NCBI GenBank assembly: GCA_028736075.1
Contig: CP117875.1
Coordinates: forward strand, 1,240,001-1,304,000
Reading direction: 5' to 3'
Origin: Chryseobacterium sp. KACC 21268
GTDB taxonomy: Bacteria; Bacteroidota; Bacteroidia; Flavobacteriales; Weeksellaceae
Length of the DNA stretch: 64,000 nt
Of the stretch, positions 25,508-35,120 are shown piece by piece; position 1 is the stretch's first letter; each line of letters opens with the position of its first letter. A model generated the notes under the pieces. That model saw only the letters and a list, made by a program, of their open reading frames with translations. It searched no databases and was not told the DNA's origin. A program made the translations under genes and the position numbers.

Positions 25508-26638
25508 ATGTCAACACTCACTTTTGCCGAGAAAATCGCACAAGCCGAGAATTTTCTCCCCATCAACGGAACAGATTATTTAGAGTTTTATGTAGGAAAT
25601 GCCAAGCAGGCGGCGCATTTTTACAAAACCGCATTCGGTTTTCAGTCCGTGGCTTACGCAGGTCCGGAAACTGGCGTCAGAGATAGAGCGTCTTACGTTC
25701 TTCAGCAAGGAAAAATCAGATTGGTATTAACTTCAGGACTTAAATCCGATTCTCCAATTTGTGAACATCAAAGAAAACACGGCGATGGTGTCAAGATTTT
25801 GGCACTTTGGGTAGATGATGCCGAAAAAGCCTTTGAAGAAACCACAAAACGAGGCGGAAAACCATATTTGCAACCTCAAACTTTGACCGACGAATTTGGC
25901 GAAGTGAAGATGTCCGGAATCTACACTTATGGCGAAACGGTTCATATGTTCGTGGAACGTAAAAATTACAATGGCGCCTTTATGCCAGGCTACGAACCTT
26001 GGAAAAGCGACTACAATCCTTCCGATGTTGGACTTTTGTACGTGGACCATTGCGTCGGAAATGTCGGCTGGGACAGGATGATTCCAACGGTTGAGTGGTA
26101 CGAGAAAGTGATGGGATTTGTGAATATTCTCTCGTTTGACGACAAACAAATCAACACAGAATATTCCGCTTTGATGTCAAAAGTAATGTCCAACGGAAAC
26201 GGATTTGCAAAGTTCCCAATCAACGAACCAGCTGAAGGTCAACGAAAATCTCAGGTCGAGGAATATCTCGATTTCTACGAAGGCGAAGGCGTTCAGCACA
26301 TTGCCGTTGCAACAAAAGATATCGTGAAAACTGTTACAGAACTGAAGAGTAGAGGCGTCGAATTCCTTTCACCACCGCCAGAAGCCTATTACGATATGAT
26401 TCCGGACAGAGTAGGGAACATTGACGAAGACATCAAGAAACTTCAGGATTTAGGCATTTTGGTGGATTGTGATGAGGAAGGTTATTTGCTTCAAATTTTC
26501 ACAAAACCAGTGGAAGACAGACCGACGTTGTTCTACGAAATCATCGAGAGACACGGCGCTCAGAGCTTCGGTGCTGGAAATTTCAAAGCACTTTTCGAAG
26601 CCTTGGAAAAAGAGCAGGAAAAGCGTGGGAATTTGTAA
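25508..26638 (+). CDS. hppD: 4-hydroxyphenylpyruvate dioxygenase
   Basis: 376 residues. It converts 4-hydroxyphenylpyruvate to homogentisate, the step before hmgA. The two vicinal-oxygen-chelate halves are present, and the Fe(II) ligands fit His181 (YVDHCVGNV), His264 (GVQHIAVAT) and Glu344 (LFYEIIERHG). GAGNFKALFEALEKEQ forms the usual C-terminal helix. The ATG at 25508 is preferred to the TTG at 25475, which overlaps the promoter. A strong terminator separates it from fahA. Confidence 0.95.
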   Translation: MSTLTFAEKIAQAENFLPINGTDYLEFYVGNAKQAAHFYKTAFGFQSVAYAGPETGVRDRASYVLQQGKIRLVLTSGLKSDSPICEHQRKHGDGVKILALWVDDAEKAFEETTKRGGKPYLQPQTLTDEFGEVKMSGIYTYGETVHMFVERKNYNGAFMPGYEPWKSDYNPSDVGLLYVDHCVGNVGWDRMIPTVEWYEKVMGFVNILSFDDKQINTEYSALMSKVMSNGNGFAKFPINEPAEGQRKSQVEEYLDFYEGEGVQHIAVATKDIVKTVTELKSRGVEFLSPPPEAYYDMIPDRVGNIDEDIKKLQDLGILVDCDEEGYLLQIFTKPVEDRPTLFYEIIERHGAQSFGAGNFKALFEALEKEQEKRGNL

Positions 26639-26661
26639 TTTTTTTTAAACTTAATATAGTT

Positions 26662-26698
26662 AACCCTTTCAGAGTTTTAAACTCTGAAAGGGTTTTTT
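26662..26698 (+). terminator. Strong terminator after hppD
   Basis: Perfect 14-bp arms AACCCTTTCAGAGT and ACTCTGAAAGGGTT flank a 5-nt loop and are followed by T6. Confidence 0.95.
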
Positions 26699-26753
26699 GA
26701 ATTTGCTTTAAATTTTCACCAATATTTTTTACCTTTCAAAATAAATTAAAAAA

Positions 26754-28001
26754 ATGAAATCATTCATAGAATATTCCTCAGATTCAGACTTTTCCATTCA
26801 CAATATTCCGTTTGGCGTTTGTGTTTTTAATAAAGAATTTATTGCCTGTGCAACAAGAATTGGTGACATCGTCATTGATTTGGCAACTTTGTACGACCTC
26901 GGCTATTTTGAAGAAATCACGGAAATGGACGACAATGTCTTCGAAGCTTACACCATCAACGAATTCATCGAACTTGGAAAACCAGTTACGAATAAAGTCA
27001 GAGAAAAAATCCAACAATTGTTAATGGAAGATTCGCTTCTTTCAAAAGATGAACGGACGATTACAGATTGCTTCTATAATATCGATGAAATCCAAATGAT
27101 GATGCCTTTGCACATCCCGAATTACACCGATTTCTACAGCAGTATCCAGCACGCAACCAATGTCGGGATGATGTTCCGAGACCCTGCCAATGCGCTTCTT
27201 CCAAACTGGAAACATTTGCCGGTTGGTTATCACGGTCGTGCTTCATCCATCGTTTTATCAGGCATCGACATTATCCGACCTTGCGGACAAATCAAACCGC
27301 CAGATGCAGACAAACCGATTTTCAGTGCATCAAAACAACTGGATTTTGAATTGGAAATGGCTTTTGTCGTAAATAAAAATACAGATTTGGGCGATAGGAT
27401 TTCTGTGGCTGAGGCCGAAGACGCGATTTTCGGAATGATGATTTTCAATGATTGGTCGGCGAGAGATATTCAAAGTTGGGAATATGTTCCGTTGGGACCA
27501 TTTTTAGGAAAGAATTTTGGCTCGTCTATTTCGCCTTGGATTGTGACTTTGGAAGCTTTGAAACCTTTCAAAACCGAATCTCCAAAGCAAGAACCGGAAG
27601 TCTTGGATTATCTGAAATTTGAAGGCGATAAAAACTACGACATCAATCTCGAAGTTTATTTGAAACCGGAAAACTCAGAAGAAAATCTGATTTCACAAAG
27701 CAATTACAAATTTATGTATTGGAATATGTTCCAGCAATTGGCGCATCACACAGTCAATGGTTGCAATGTGGAAGTGGGCGATGTTTACGCCAGCGGAACG
27801 ATTTCCGGAGAAGACGAAAACTCCTATGGCTCGATGCTGGAATTATCTTGGAAAGGCACAAAACCATTGCAATTGAAAAACGGCATCGAAAGGAAATTCA
27901 TAGAAGACGGCGATACGATAACGATGAAAGCTTGGTCTGAGAAAGACGGCATCCGAGTTGGATTTGGGGAAGTTTCTGGGAAGATTTTGCCTGCTGTTTA
28001 A
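26754..28001 (+). CDS. fahA: Fumarylacetoacetase
   Basis: 415 residues, the normal family length. It splits fumarylacetoacetate into fumarate and acetoacetate, the last step of tyrosine breakdown. The N-terminal FGVCVF and the core NYTDFYSSIQHATNVGMMFR, with the catalytic His, are typical, as are GYHGRASSIVLSG, the metal-binding DFELEMAFVV, and NDWSARDIQSWEYVPLGPFLGKN. It is followed 15 nt later by a lipoprotein gene and then a flavin reductase gene, probably in one transcript. Confidence 0.95.
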   Translation: MKSFIEYSSDSDFSIHNIPFGVCVFNKEFIACATRIGDIVIDLATLYDLGYFEEITEMDDNVFEAYTINEFIELGKPVTNKVREKIQQLLMEDSLLSKDERTITDCFYNIDEIQMMMPLHIPNYTDFYSSIQHATNVGMMFRDPANALLPNWKHLPVGYHGRASSIVLSGIDIIRPCGQIKPPDADKPIFSASKQLDFELEMAFVVNKNTDLGDRISVAEAEDAIFGMMIFNDWSARDIQSWEYVPLGPFLGKNFGSSISPWIVTLEALKPFKTESPKQEPEVLDYLKFEGDKNYDINLEVYLKPENSEENLISQSNYKFMYWNMFQQLAHHTVNGCNVEVGDVYASGTISGEDENSYGSMLELSWKGTKPLQLKNGIERKFIEDGDTITMKAWSEKDGIRVGFGEVSGKILPAV

Positions 28002-28016
28002 AATTTATCGCTTAAT

Positions 28017-28475
28017 ATGAAAGTTTCAATTCTTCTTTTTATTTTCATTCTTTTGTTTAGTTGCAAAAAAGAGCACGAAGGAATTAGTGATTGTATGTGC
28101 GTCAACGGAGATGTGCTGGATTCGGTAATGACAATTACCAATCCTGTTTTTGAAACTAATGATAATCAAGAGTTTGTACGTTATAATTGTGCTGAGGTAG
28201 AAATCGCAATCGCTTCTGTGACAGATTCTGCAGGCAATGAATCTTGCGAAAATCTAGTAGATGTTGTGTGTATTTCCAACACGCCTTATACTGTGAAACT
28301 GGCAAAAAAAATCAATTATACTTCTACAGATTTCACTAAAATCAGCACGGATAAAGAATCTGATAAACGTTTTCTAATTAATGAATTTAAAGAAAATTCT
28401 AAGCAAATTTTCGAAGTGAATATTGATAAGAATAAAGAAATCGTAGCAATAAAAAACTTGAGAAATAATAAATAA
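28017..28475 (+). CDS. Small lipoprotein of unknown function
   Basis: 152 residues. The lipobox LLFSC at the end of a hydrophobic signal places the lipidated Cys at residue 16, followed by KKEHEG. The mature part contains CMC and further single cysteines but no recognised domain. It sits between fahA and the flavin reductase gene and overlaps the latter's start by one base (TAATG), implying translational coupling. Confidence 0.75.
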   Translation: MKVSILLFIFILLFSCKKEHEGISDCMCVNGDVLDSVMTITNPVFETNDNQEFVRYNCAEVEIAIASVTDSAGNESCENLVDVVCISNTPYTVKLAKKINYTSTDFTKISTDKESDKRFLINEFKENSKQIFEVNIDKNKEIVAIKNLRNNK

Positions 28476-29299
28476 TGAAAACAATCATCCCATCCGGTAT
28501 TTCCGCCGTTCAGTTGCAACAAGTAATGCAAACTGCGATTGCACCGAGACCAATCGCTTTGGCAAGCACCATCAACGCAAAAGGAGAAATCAATCTTTCG
28601 CCTTTCAGTTTTTTCAATATGTTCAGCACGGTTCCACCAGTTGTGATTATTTCGCCTTCGAGACGGGTGCGTGACAATACGACCAAACACACTTTGGAAA
28701 ACCTGAAAGAAGTTCCGGAATTGGTCATTGGAAATGTGAATTTTGAGATGGTTCAGCAGGTTTCTTTGGCGAGTACGGAATACGAAGATGGCATCAATGA
28801 ATTCATCAAATCCGGATTGACGATGAAACCATCCGACATCGTAAAACCACCTTTGATTGCAGAATCGCCAGTTAATTTTGAGTGTAAAGTTCTTGAAATT
28901 AAAAGTTTAGGAAAACTTGGAGGCGCAGGAAATCTTGTGATTGCAGAGATTGTAAAAATTCATATCAATGAAAAATATTTGGATAAAGCGGGAAATCTAA
29001 ACCAAAAACAATTGGATTTGGTCGCAAGATTAGGCGGAAATTTCTACTCCCGTAACAACGAAAGTAACATCTTCGAAGTTCCAAAACCGCTGGTGACAAA
29101 AGGAATTGGTTATGACCAGCTTCCAGACGAAATCAAACAAAGTCATATTTTCACGGGCAACGATTTAGGAATGTTGGCGAATGTGGAAATTTTATCGACT
29201 GGTCGTTTTTCTTCGGAAAAAGATGTACATTTATTAGCTCAGAATTATTTAAAAAACAATGAAATTGAAAATGCGTGGAACGTTTTAAAATCTGAATGA
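28475..29299 (+). CDS. Flavin reductase-like FMN-binding protein
   Basis: 274 residues. The N-terminal TAIAPRPIALASTINAKGEINLSPFSFFNMFSTVPP is the FMN-binding signature of the flavin reductase-like (DIM6/NTAB) split-barrel family. Members reduce flavins or act as NADPH-linked oxidoreductases; the substrate is not known here. It follows fahA and the lipoprotein gene, suggesting a link to aromatic degradation, but this is inference from position. Confidence 0.82.
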   Translation: MKTIIPSGISAVQLQQVMQTAIAPRPIALASTINAKGEINLSPFSFFNMFSTVPPVVIISPSRRVRDNTTKHTLENLKEVPELVIGNVNFEMVQQVSLASTEYEDGINEFIKSGLTMKPSDIVKPPLIAESPVNFECKVLEIKSLGKLGGAGNLVIAEIVKIHINEKYLDKAGNLNQKQLDLVARLGGNFYSRNNESNIFEVPKPLVTKGIGYDQLPDEIKQSHIFTGNDLGMLANVEILSTGRFSSEKDVHLLAQNYLKNNEIENAWNVLKSE

Positions 29300-29333
29300 T
29301 AGCCATTAAAAACTAAAAACCATTAATTAAACT

Positions 29334-29579
29334 ATGAGAAAATCGGGGTATCAAACCATCATCAGCCTTCTGATTTTGGTGATTGTGATGTCGGTTTTTG
29401 CCGTTGTCAACATTCAGGTCAGTTTGAAATATGAAACTGAGAATATGAAAGATTGCATTTCTCTGATTTCCGGGAGAAATCTTTGTCAGGAATTGTTGGT
29501 GTCAAAAATCATCATTGTGATTTGCCTGATAATTGTTTCTGGGATGTTGAGTTTTAGAAATAGGATTGTGAGAGATTGA
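29334..29579 (+). CDS. Small two-helix membrane protein
   Basis: 81 residues with hydrophobic helices near 8-28 and 53-73, joined by a polar loop containing two cysteines. No family is recognised. It lies 34 nt after the flavin reductase gene and could be the end of that transcript. Confidence 0.6.
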   Translation: MRKSGYQTIISLLILVIVMSVFAVVNIQVSLKYETENMKDCISLISGRNLCQELLVSKIIIVICLIIVSGMLSFRNRIVRD

Positions 29580-29586
29580 ATTTATA

Positions 29587-30108
29587 TTATTGTTTTGATG
29601 CAATTTCAATTTTTTTAATATCATTCATTTCATCTCCTTTTACATAAGTGATTCTAACCTTCAATCCGTTATAGAAAGTTCCTGAATGATTTCCTCCAAA
29701 ATGATTGAATTCGTAGAGAGCATTATCTATGTATCGGAATCTTACAGAGTCAACTGTAAAACTTTCACTTGTATCTTTTCCATTTCTAACATATACTACT
29801 GTTCTTTGATAGTTTGATATCTTTCCTTCGACCTTTTGTAGTGTCTTGGCGTCCAATAATTCATTTAATCTTTTCTCATTTCTAGTATCATCTTCTATAA
29901 TTAGCTTTAAATAGAAATATCCAAAACAAGAAATAATTAAAAATAAACCTGATAGAGTCAAATACAATTTCTTCTCAAAATCAGATTTTTTGAATTTTAA
30001 GATTGATAAAAAAAGACATAACGAAAGAATTAAAATAATTAGAAAGATTGTGCTGGAAGATGTAGAACTTGGAGAATCGTGAATTGACCAATAAGTATAA
30101 TATTCCAT
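29587..30108 (-). CDS. Two-helix membrane protein of unknown function
   Basis: 173 residues. Two hydrophobic segments (about 20-38 and 47-70) precede a soluble C-terminal domain with KVEGKISNYQRTVVYVRNGKD and FRYIDNALYEFNHFGGNHSGTFYNGLKVRITYV, a beta-rich pattern. No family could be named. It lies 20 nt downstream of the ABC exporter gene on the same strand. Confidence 0.65.
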   Translation of the reverse strand: MEYYTYWSIHDSPSSTSSSTIFLIILILSLCLFLSILKFKKSDFEKKLYLTLSGLFLIISCFGYFYLKLIIEDDTRNEKRLNELLDAKTLQKVEGKISNYQRTVVYVRNGKDTSESFTVDSVRFRYIDNALYEFNHFGGNHSGTFYNGLKVRITYVKGDEMNDIKKIEIASKQ

Positions 30109-30128
30109 CTGGTATCTTCTTTAAAATT

Positions 30129-31877
30129 CTAAATCATTTTATCCCCATCAGGCGAAACCACTTGCGCCTTGTAAAGCAAAGAATAATAACCATTTTTCGT
30201 AATCAATTCCTGATGCGTTCCTTCTTCCACAATCAATCCGTGGTCCATCACGATGATTTTGTCGGCTTTTTCAATGGTTGAAAGTCGGTGTGCGATGAGG
30301 ATTGACGTTCTGTTTTTTGTGATTTTCTCTGTGGCTCTTTGGATTAATTTTTCGCTCTCGTGGTCGATGGATGAGGTCGCTTCGTCAAGGATTAAAATTT
30401 TCGGGTTGGAAAGATAAGCTCTCAAAAATGACAATAATTGTCTTTGTCCAAGCGAGATAGATGAACCTCTCTCGCTCACCACATAATCGTAACCGTTTGG
30501 CAAACTTTCAATAAATTCATCAACGCCAATTTCCTTTGAAGCTTTTTTGACTTGTTCCAAAGTAATGCTTTCGTCGCCCAAAGTCAGGTTTTCAAAAATA
30601 CTGCCGTGGAAAAGGAAAACGTCCTGAAGAACCACGCCAATATGACTTCTCAAATTATACAATTCATATTCCCGAATATCAACATCGTCCAACATTATCT
30701 TTCCAGAATTGATGTCGTACAGCCTTGTAATCAAACTGATAATGGTAGATTTTCCAGCACCAGTTGCGCCGACGATTGCGACACTTTCACCCGAATTAAC
30801 CTTAAAGTCAATGCCTTTCAGAACTAATTGCTTCTCGTCGTAAGCAAAGTGAACAATCTGAAATTCAATCTTTCCGTCGAAATGGTCTCGGGCAATCGTT
30901 CCGTTATTTGGCATTGCTTGGTCTTCATCCATCACGCCAAGAACCCTTTCTGCACCTACAATTCCACGTTGGATATTATTAAATCTATCCGCAATCTGTC
31001 TCAACGGACGAATCAACATATTGATGAATTGAATAAAAGCAATGATTACACCTGGCGTAGATTTGATGAAACCACCATAAAATAAGATGAATCCAATGAA
31101 AAGTGACGAAATCAATTCCACAACTGGAAAAAATAGCGAAAAGATGAAAACCGTTCTCAACAAAGCTTTCTTCAGTTCGATATTAATTTTATCAAACTTA
31201 GTAAATTCCGCTTCCTGTCTGTTAAAAACTTGGATTAATGGCATTCCTGCCAAACGTTCCTGAACAAAACTATTCTGCGTCGAGGTCCAGCTTCTTTCCA
31301 ATCCGAAAGCCGTTTTCAATTTTTTCTGGAAAACCCTCGTAATCACCACCATCAGCGGAAGAATCGCCAATGAAATTAGACTGAGATGCGTGTCCACCTG
31401 AAACATCGCAAATAACACCATTACAATTCTCAGAATATCCCCAAAAACCATCAAAAATCCGTCTGTGTAAACCGTCGCAATCGTTTCTACATCGCCAACC
31501 GCTCTTGTTACCAAGCTTCCAATCGGGGTTTTATCAAAAAATGCGGTCCGGAAATAAATCAGTTTGTGATAAAGCCTTTCTCGGATGTCACGAATCACAT
31601 TCTGAGAGATGAAATTTGAGAAATAAACCAAGAAAAAATTCAGAATCGTCTCTGCAACCACCAGTCCGATGAGCAGATAGATGTGCTTCATCAATTGAGA
31701 CTTATCTCTCAGCTGAACGATGTCGATATCCACAACATCCTTCGTAAGAATCGGTCGGTAAGTGGAGACAATTGCCAGAACGATGGAGATGACCAGCGTG
31801 ATGATGAACCACGAACGGAATTTCATCCCAATTAGAAATAGTCTTTTTACAATATCCCAAGTCGTTTGTTTCTTCAT
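30129..31877 (-). CDS. ABC exporter, MsbA/MDR-like half-transporter
   Basis: 582 residues with fused membrane and nucleotide-binding domains. Six transmembrane helices occupy about 1-320. The ATPase has Walker A GATGAGKST, signature ISLGQRQ, Walker B ILILDEATSSID and an H-loop in IAHRLST. It functions as a dimer exporting lipids or hydrophobic compounds across the inner membrane. The substrate is unknown. It is followed by a small membrane protein gene. Confidence 0.9.
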   Translation of the reverse strand: MKKQTTWDIVKRLFLIGMKFRSWFIITLVISIVLAIVSTYRPILTKDVVDIDIVQLRDKSQLMKHIYLLIGLVVAETILNFFLVYFSNFISQNVIRDIRERLYHKLIYFRTAFFDKTPIGSLVTRAVGDVETIATVYTDGFLMVFGDILRIVMVLFAMFQVDTHLSLISLAILPLMVVITRVFQKKLKTAFGLERSWTSTQNSFVQERLAGMPLIQVFNRQEAEFTKFDKINIELKKALLRTVFIFSLFFPVVELISSLFIGFILFYGGFIKSTPGVIIAFIQFINMLIRPLRQIADRFNNIQRGIVGAERVLGVMDEDQAMPNNGTIARDHFDGKIEFQIVHFAYDEKQLVLKGIDFKVNSGESVAIVGATGAGKSTIISLITRLYDINSGKIMLDDVDIREYELYNLRSHIGVVLQDVFLFHGSIFENLTLGDESITLEQVKKASKEIGVDEFIESLPNGYDYVVSERGSSISLGQRQLLSFLRAYLSNPKILILDEATSSIDHESEKLIQRATEKITKNRTSILIAHRLSTIEKADKIIVMDHGLIVEEGTHQELITKNGYYSLLYKAQVVSPDGDKMI

Positions 31878-31975
31878 TTTTCTTTTAATTCCAGAGATTT
31901 TCGCTGTTGAAAAAATCTTTGCAAAAATAAGGTTTTAAAATTTTAAAACTTCCCGAAAAAAAATTGAAATATATA

Positions 31976-32710
31976 TTAAAATTCATACCCAACATCCACC
32001 AAAAAAAGACCTTGCGCTGGAGCAGAAACGCCCGCTGAATTTCGGTATTTGTCTTCAATGATTTTTCGCAAATCGTTGGGTTGTAATTTTCCGGTTCCGA
32101 TTTCTACCATTGTGCCGACAATGGCTCTTACCATATTTCTCAAAAATCGGTCAGCTGAAATCGTGAATTTCAGCTGATTTCCAAACTGTTCCCATTCTGC
32201 TTTGTATATTTTGCAGATGTTGGTTTTGTTGTCTGTGTGGAGTTTGGCGAAACTTGTGAAATCATCGTACTCAAAAAGGATTTTACACGCCTCGTTCATC
32301 GCATCGATGTTCAATGGTTTTTGACGCCAGGTTTGCCAGGACGAGTCAACTGTGAACGGATTTTTCTCAGTTGAAATATAATATTCATAAGTCCGGAAAG
32401 TCGCACTGAATCGCGCGTGCATATCGGCTGGAACTTCAAAAATTTGTTTGATGGAAATATTTTCTGACAAAAAGGAATTGAGTTTGTAAACCAAATTTCC
32501 ATCGATATTTTGTTCGGTTTCAAAGTGAGCAAACATTTTTTTTGCGTGCACGCCAGTGTCAGTTCTTCCTGCTCCGGTTGTTTTTATCGGCTCTCTCAGA
32601 ATCGTGGACAAGGCTTTTTCCAATTCTTCCTGCACAGAAATTTCGTTGGGCTGGATTTGATAGCCAAAAAAAGAAGAACCGTCGTAAGCAAACTCTATAA
32701 AATATCTCAT
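31976..32710 (-). CDS. truA: tRNA pseudouridine(38-40) synthase
   Basis: 244 residues, normal length for TruA. The catalytic Asp is in TTGAGRTDTGVHA (near residue 48). RTYEYYIS and FLRNMVRAIVGTMVEIGTGKL are also family signatures. It converts uridines 38-40 of the tRNA anticodon arm to pseudouridine. It is transcribed toward the ABC exporter gene's start with about 100 bp between. Confidence 0.95.
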   Translation of the reverse strand: MRYFIEFAYDGSSFFGYQIQPNEISVQEELEKALSTILREPIKTTGAGRTDTGVHAKKMFAHFETEQNIDGNLVYKLNSFLSENISIKQIFEVPADMHARFSATFRTYEYYISTEKNPFTVDSSWQTWRQKPLNIDAMNEACKILFEYDDFTSFAKLHTDNKTNICKIYKAEWEQFGNQLKFTISADRFLRNMVRAIVGTMVEIGTGKLQPNDLRKIIEDKYRNSAGVSAPAQGLFLVDVGYEF

Positions 32711-32793
32711 TTCGACGCAAATTTCCTGATTTTTTTTTAATTAATAAGAAAATCTTAATTCGTAATTTCGTGACTCGAAAAATCCTTCAATCA

Positions 32794-33096
32794 ATGAAAC
32801 CGCTCAAGACAAACAAACTTTCCAATCCTTCAGAATTCATCAAGCTGATGGTCATCATTTTTGTTTTGGTCTCAGTTTTTCTTTTCAGTCAAGGAGTTTC
32901 GCAACAGCAAACCATCATCAACGTTGTCGTCCTTTTGATTCTTTTCATTTGTTTGCAATTAACATTTGTTATTTTGTACAAAAAGGGAATCAAAACTTTG
33001 GCTTTTTGGATTTTGATGATTTTGTTATTAATGGGAATTTCGTTGGGTGTGGCAATCTGGTATTATTCAAAATATGGAATTACTTTTCAGCTTTAA
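32794..33096 (+). CDS. Small three-helix membrane protein
   Basis: 100 residues from the ATG at 32794; an upstream GTG at 32770 lies in a promoter-like TAATTTCG and is less likely. Hydrophobic helices are near 15-33, 41-62 and 68-91. No family is recognised. It lies 20 nt upstream of the phosphodiesterase gene and may share its transcript. Confidence 0.65.
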   Translation: MKPLKTNKLSNPSEFIKLMVIIFVLVSVFLFSQGVSQQQTIINVVVLLILFICLQLTFVILYKKGIKTLAFWILMILLLMGISLGVAIWYYSKYGITFQL

Positions 33097-33116
33097 TCAT
33101 TAATTTTAATTTTAAA

Positions 33117-33611
33117 ATGAAACGCATCCTCCTTTTATCAGACACACATTCCTATATCGATGACCGCATTCTAGATTACGCCAAAGATGCGGACGAAGTT
33201 TGGCATTGTGGCGATTTTGGGAATATGAAAGTCATTGAAGAATTAGAAAAAATAAAACCAATCCGTGGCGTCTACGGAAACATCGACGAAGCAAAAATCA
33301 GAACGATTTTTCCTGAAGTTTTGAGTTTCAAATGTGAGGATGTTGATGTTTTGATGATTCACATCGGTGGTTATCCAGAAAGATATTCAGCTTTGGCGAA
33401 ACAAGAGATTGCTGAGAAAAAACCGAAGTTGTTCATTTCCGGACATTCTCATATTCTGAAAGCGATGTATGACAAGAGAAATAATTTATTACATCTCAAT
33501 CCCGGTGCTTGCGGAAAAGTCGGCTGGCACAAAGTGAGAACAATGATGCGTTTTACAATCATTAAAGATGAAATCAAGGATTTGGAAGTGATAGAATTGG
33601 GAAGTAAATAA
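33117..33611 (+). CDS. YfcE/MJ0936-type metallophosphodiesterase
   Basis: 164 residues. Calcineurin-like motifs are complete: SDTHSY (DxH), CGDFGN (GD), GNID, HIGG, and GHSH. It is a small two-metal phosphodiesterase acting on unidentified phosphodiesters. The true start is the ATG at 33117; an open frame extending back to 32949 overlaps the membrane protein gene and is not supported. Confidence 0.88.
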   Translation: MKRILLLSDTHSYIDDRILDYAKDADEVWHCGDFGNMKVIEELEKIKPIRGVYGNIDEAKIRTIFPEVLSFKCEDVDVLMIHIGGYPERYSALAKQEIAEKKPKLFISGHSHILKAMYDKRNNLLHLNPGACGKVGWHKVRTMMRFTIIKDEIKDLEVIELGSK

Positions 33612-33671
33612 GTTGGAGAGTTGGAGAGTTGGAGCGTCGGAGGATTTGAGAATTTTAGAGTTGGAGTCAAA

Positions 33672-33756
33672 GTCCTATCGGGACGATTATATCTTAGCAT
33701 AGGAATTTATTCCTATGAATGGAGATTATATGCAAGCATAGAAATATATTCCGATG
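33672..33756. repeat. REP-like double hairpin, copy 2 (with a third arm)
   Basis: GTCC-N5-GGAC-like palindrome near 33672, CATAGGAA-TTTA-TTCCTATG at 33698-33717, and a decayed copy of the latter at 33737-33756. A GTTGGAGA-type simple repeat precedes it (33614-33666). Confidence 0.8.
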
Positions 33757-33774
33757 GAAATTAATAAATAGAAA

Positions 33775-34269
33775 ATGAAAATAGGAGACAAAGTTTCGGT
33801 AATAGATGATGATTTGAAAGGAACCATTTTGAAAATCATTGCTGACCAGGTGAAAATCGAGGATGAGCACGGTTTCACCTACAATATTCCTAAAAGTCAA
33901 TTGACGCTTATTGATTCTGGATTATATGAGAATTCGCCGGTCATCAGAAAAAATGAAAGCTCGAAAAACGTTTCCAAAAGACATAATAAAACACCTTTAA
34001 AATTAGATTTACATTTTCAATTATTGGTCAAAAATACATCTGATTATGATGCTTTCGAGAGATTGATGATTCAAAAAGAAAAACTTTTGGAGACCATCGA
34101 TTTCTGTAGAAAAAATCACATCAAGAATTTGGAAATCATCCACGGCATCGGCGATGGCGTTTTGCAGAAAATGGTCTATGATATCTTGGAAGGACTATCA
34201 AATGTAGAATACGATGAACACGGATTTTTCTACCACGAATCGGGTAGAGTAGAAGTCAAATTTTTATAA
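33775..34269 (+). CDS. Smr-domain protein
   Basis: 164 residues. The N-terminus (KIGDKVSVIDDDLKGTILKI) resembles an SH3/KOW-like module. The C-terminal Smr domain has LDLHFQ and the HGIGDGVLQKMV core. Smr domains nick DNA or RNA at branched or stalled structures, and stand-alone forms act on RNA in ribosome rescue. The target here is unknown. It is followed 8 nt later by the esterase gene. Confidence 0.85.
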   Translation: MKIGDKVSVIDDDLKGTILKIIADQVKIEDEHGFTYNIPKSQLTLIDSGLYENSPVIRKNESSKNVSKRHNKTPLKLDLHFQLLVKNTSDYDAFERLMIQKEKLLETIDFCRKNHIKNLEIIHGIGDGVLQKMVYDILEGLSNVEYDEHGFFYHESGRVEVKFL

Positions 34270-34277
34270 AATTATTA

Positions 34278-35120
34278 ATGATGCTAAGAAAACATTTAAG
34301 CCTTATTCTGATTCTTGTGTTTGCAATTTCTTTTGCTCAGACAGAATATAAAACCGAGAACAATATTTCCTATTATCCGGAAAATATTTTGAAAAAAGAT
34401 GCTTACATCAACTCTCAGTGCAAGCTGAACTTCTATTATCCGACCAATGTCAAGGACTTCTCAACGGTCATTTGGTTTCACGGTGGCGGATTGACTGGCG
34501 GAAGCAATGAGCTGCCAAAAGAATTATTGAATGAAAATATTGCTGTCGTAAGTGTAGAATATCGCTTAGCGCCAAAGGTCAAAGCGCCAGCTTACATAGA
34601 AGATGCAGCCGCTGCAACGGCTTGGGTTTTTGAAAATATCGAAAAATATGGGGGAAATAAAAATCTCATTTTCCAATCCGGCCATTCGGCTGGAGGCTAT
34701 TTGGGAATGATGATCACGTTGGACAAAAAATACCTTCAAAAATATAAGATTGATGCGAATGAGATTGCAGGTTTGATTCCATTTAGCGGCCAGGCGATCA
34801 CACATTTCCAAATCAGAAAAGAAAAGGGAATTGCTGAACTGCAACCAACAATTGATGAATATGCACCACTGTTCCACGTCAGAAAAGATGCGCCGCCAAT
34901 CGTCCTGATCACGGGCGATAGAAATCTGGAATTGTTCGGACGCTACGAGGAAAACGCCTATTTGGCAAGAATGTTGGAGCTTGTGAAGCATCCTTCGGTC
35001 AAACTATTGGAAGAAGATGGATTCGACCACGTGAGTATGGCAAAACCAGGTTTTCCTTTGTTGCTGAAGGAAATCAGAGAATTATCAAAGAAAATTAAAA
35101 CACAGAAAAATATAAAATAA
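34278..35120 (+). CDS. Secreted alpha/beta-hydrolase (esterase)
   Basis: 280 residues with a signal peptide ending SFAQ. The oxyanion-hole motif WFHGGGLTGGS, nucleophile elbow QSGHSAGGYLG (Ser) and later Asp (ITGDRNLE) and His (FDHVSMAKP) form the triad of hormone-sensitive-lipase-like esterases. The substrate is unknown. Its stop overlaps the next gene's ATG (TAATG), so the two are coupled. Confidence 0.85.
   Translation: MMLRKHLSLILILVFAISFAQTEYKTENNISYYPENILKKDAYINSQCKLNFYYPTNVKDFSTVIWFHGGGLTGGSNELPKELLNENIAVVSVEYRLAPKVKAPAYIEDAAAATAWVFENIEKYGGNKNLIFQSGHSAGGYLGMMITLDKKYLQKYKIDANEIAGLIPFSGQAITHFQIRKEKGIAELQPTIDEYAPLFHVRKDAPPIVLITGDRNLELFGRYEENAYLARMLELVKHPSVKLLEEDGFDHVSMAKPGFPLLLKEIRELSKKIKTQKNIK

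Noticed and set aside
32949-33611. Longer reading of the metallophosphodiesterase (220 residues)
   Set aside because: The extra 56 residues overlap the upstream membrane protein in another frame, and the family's N-terminus begins at the ATG at 33117 (MKRILLLSDTH).
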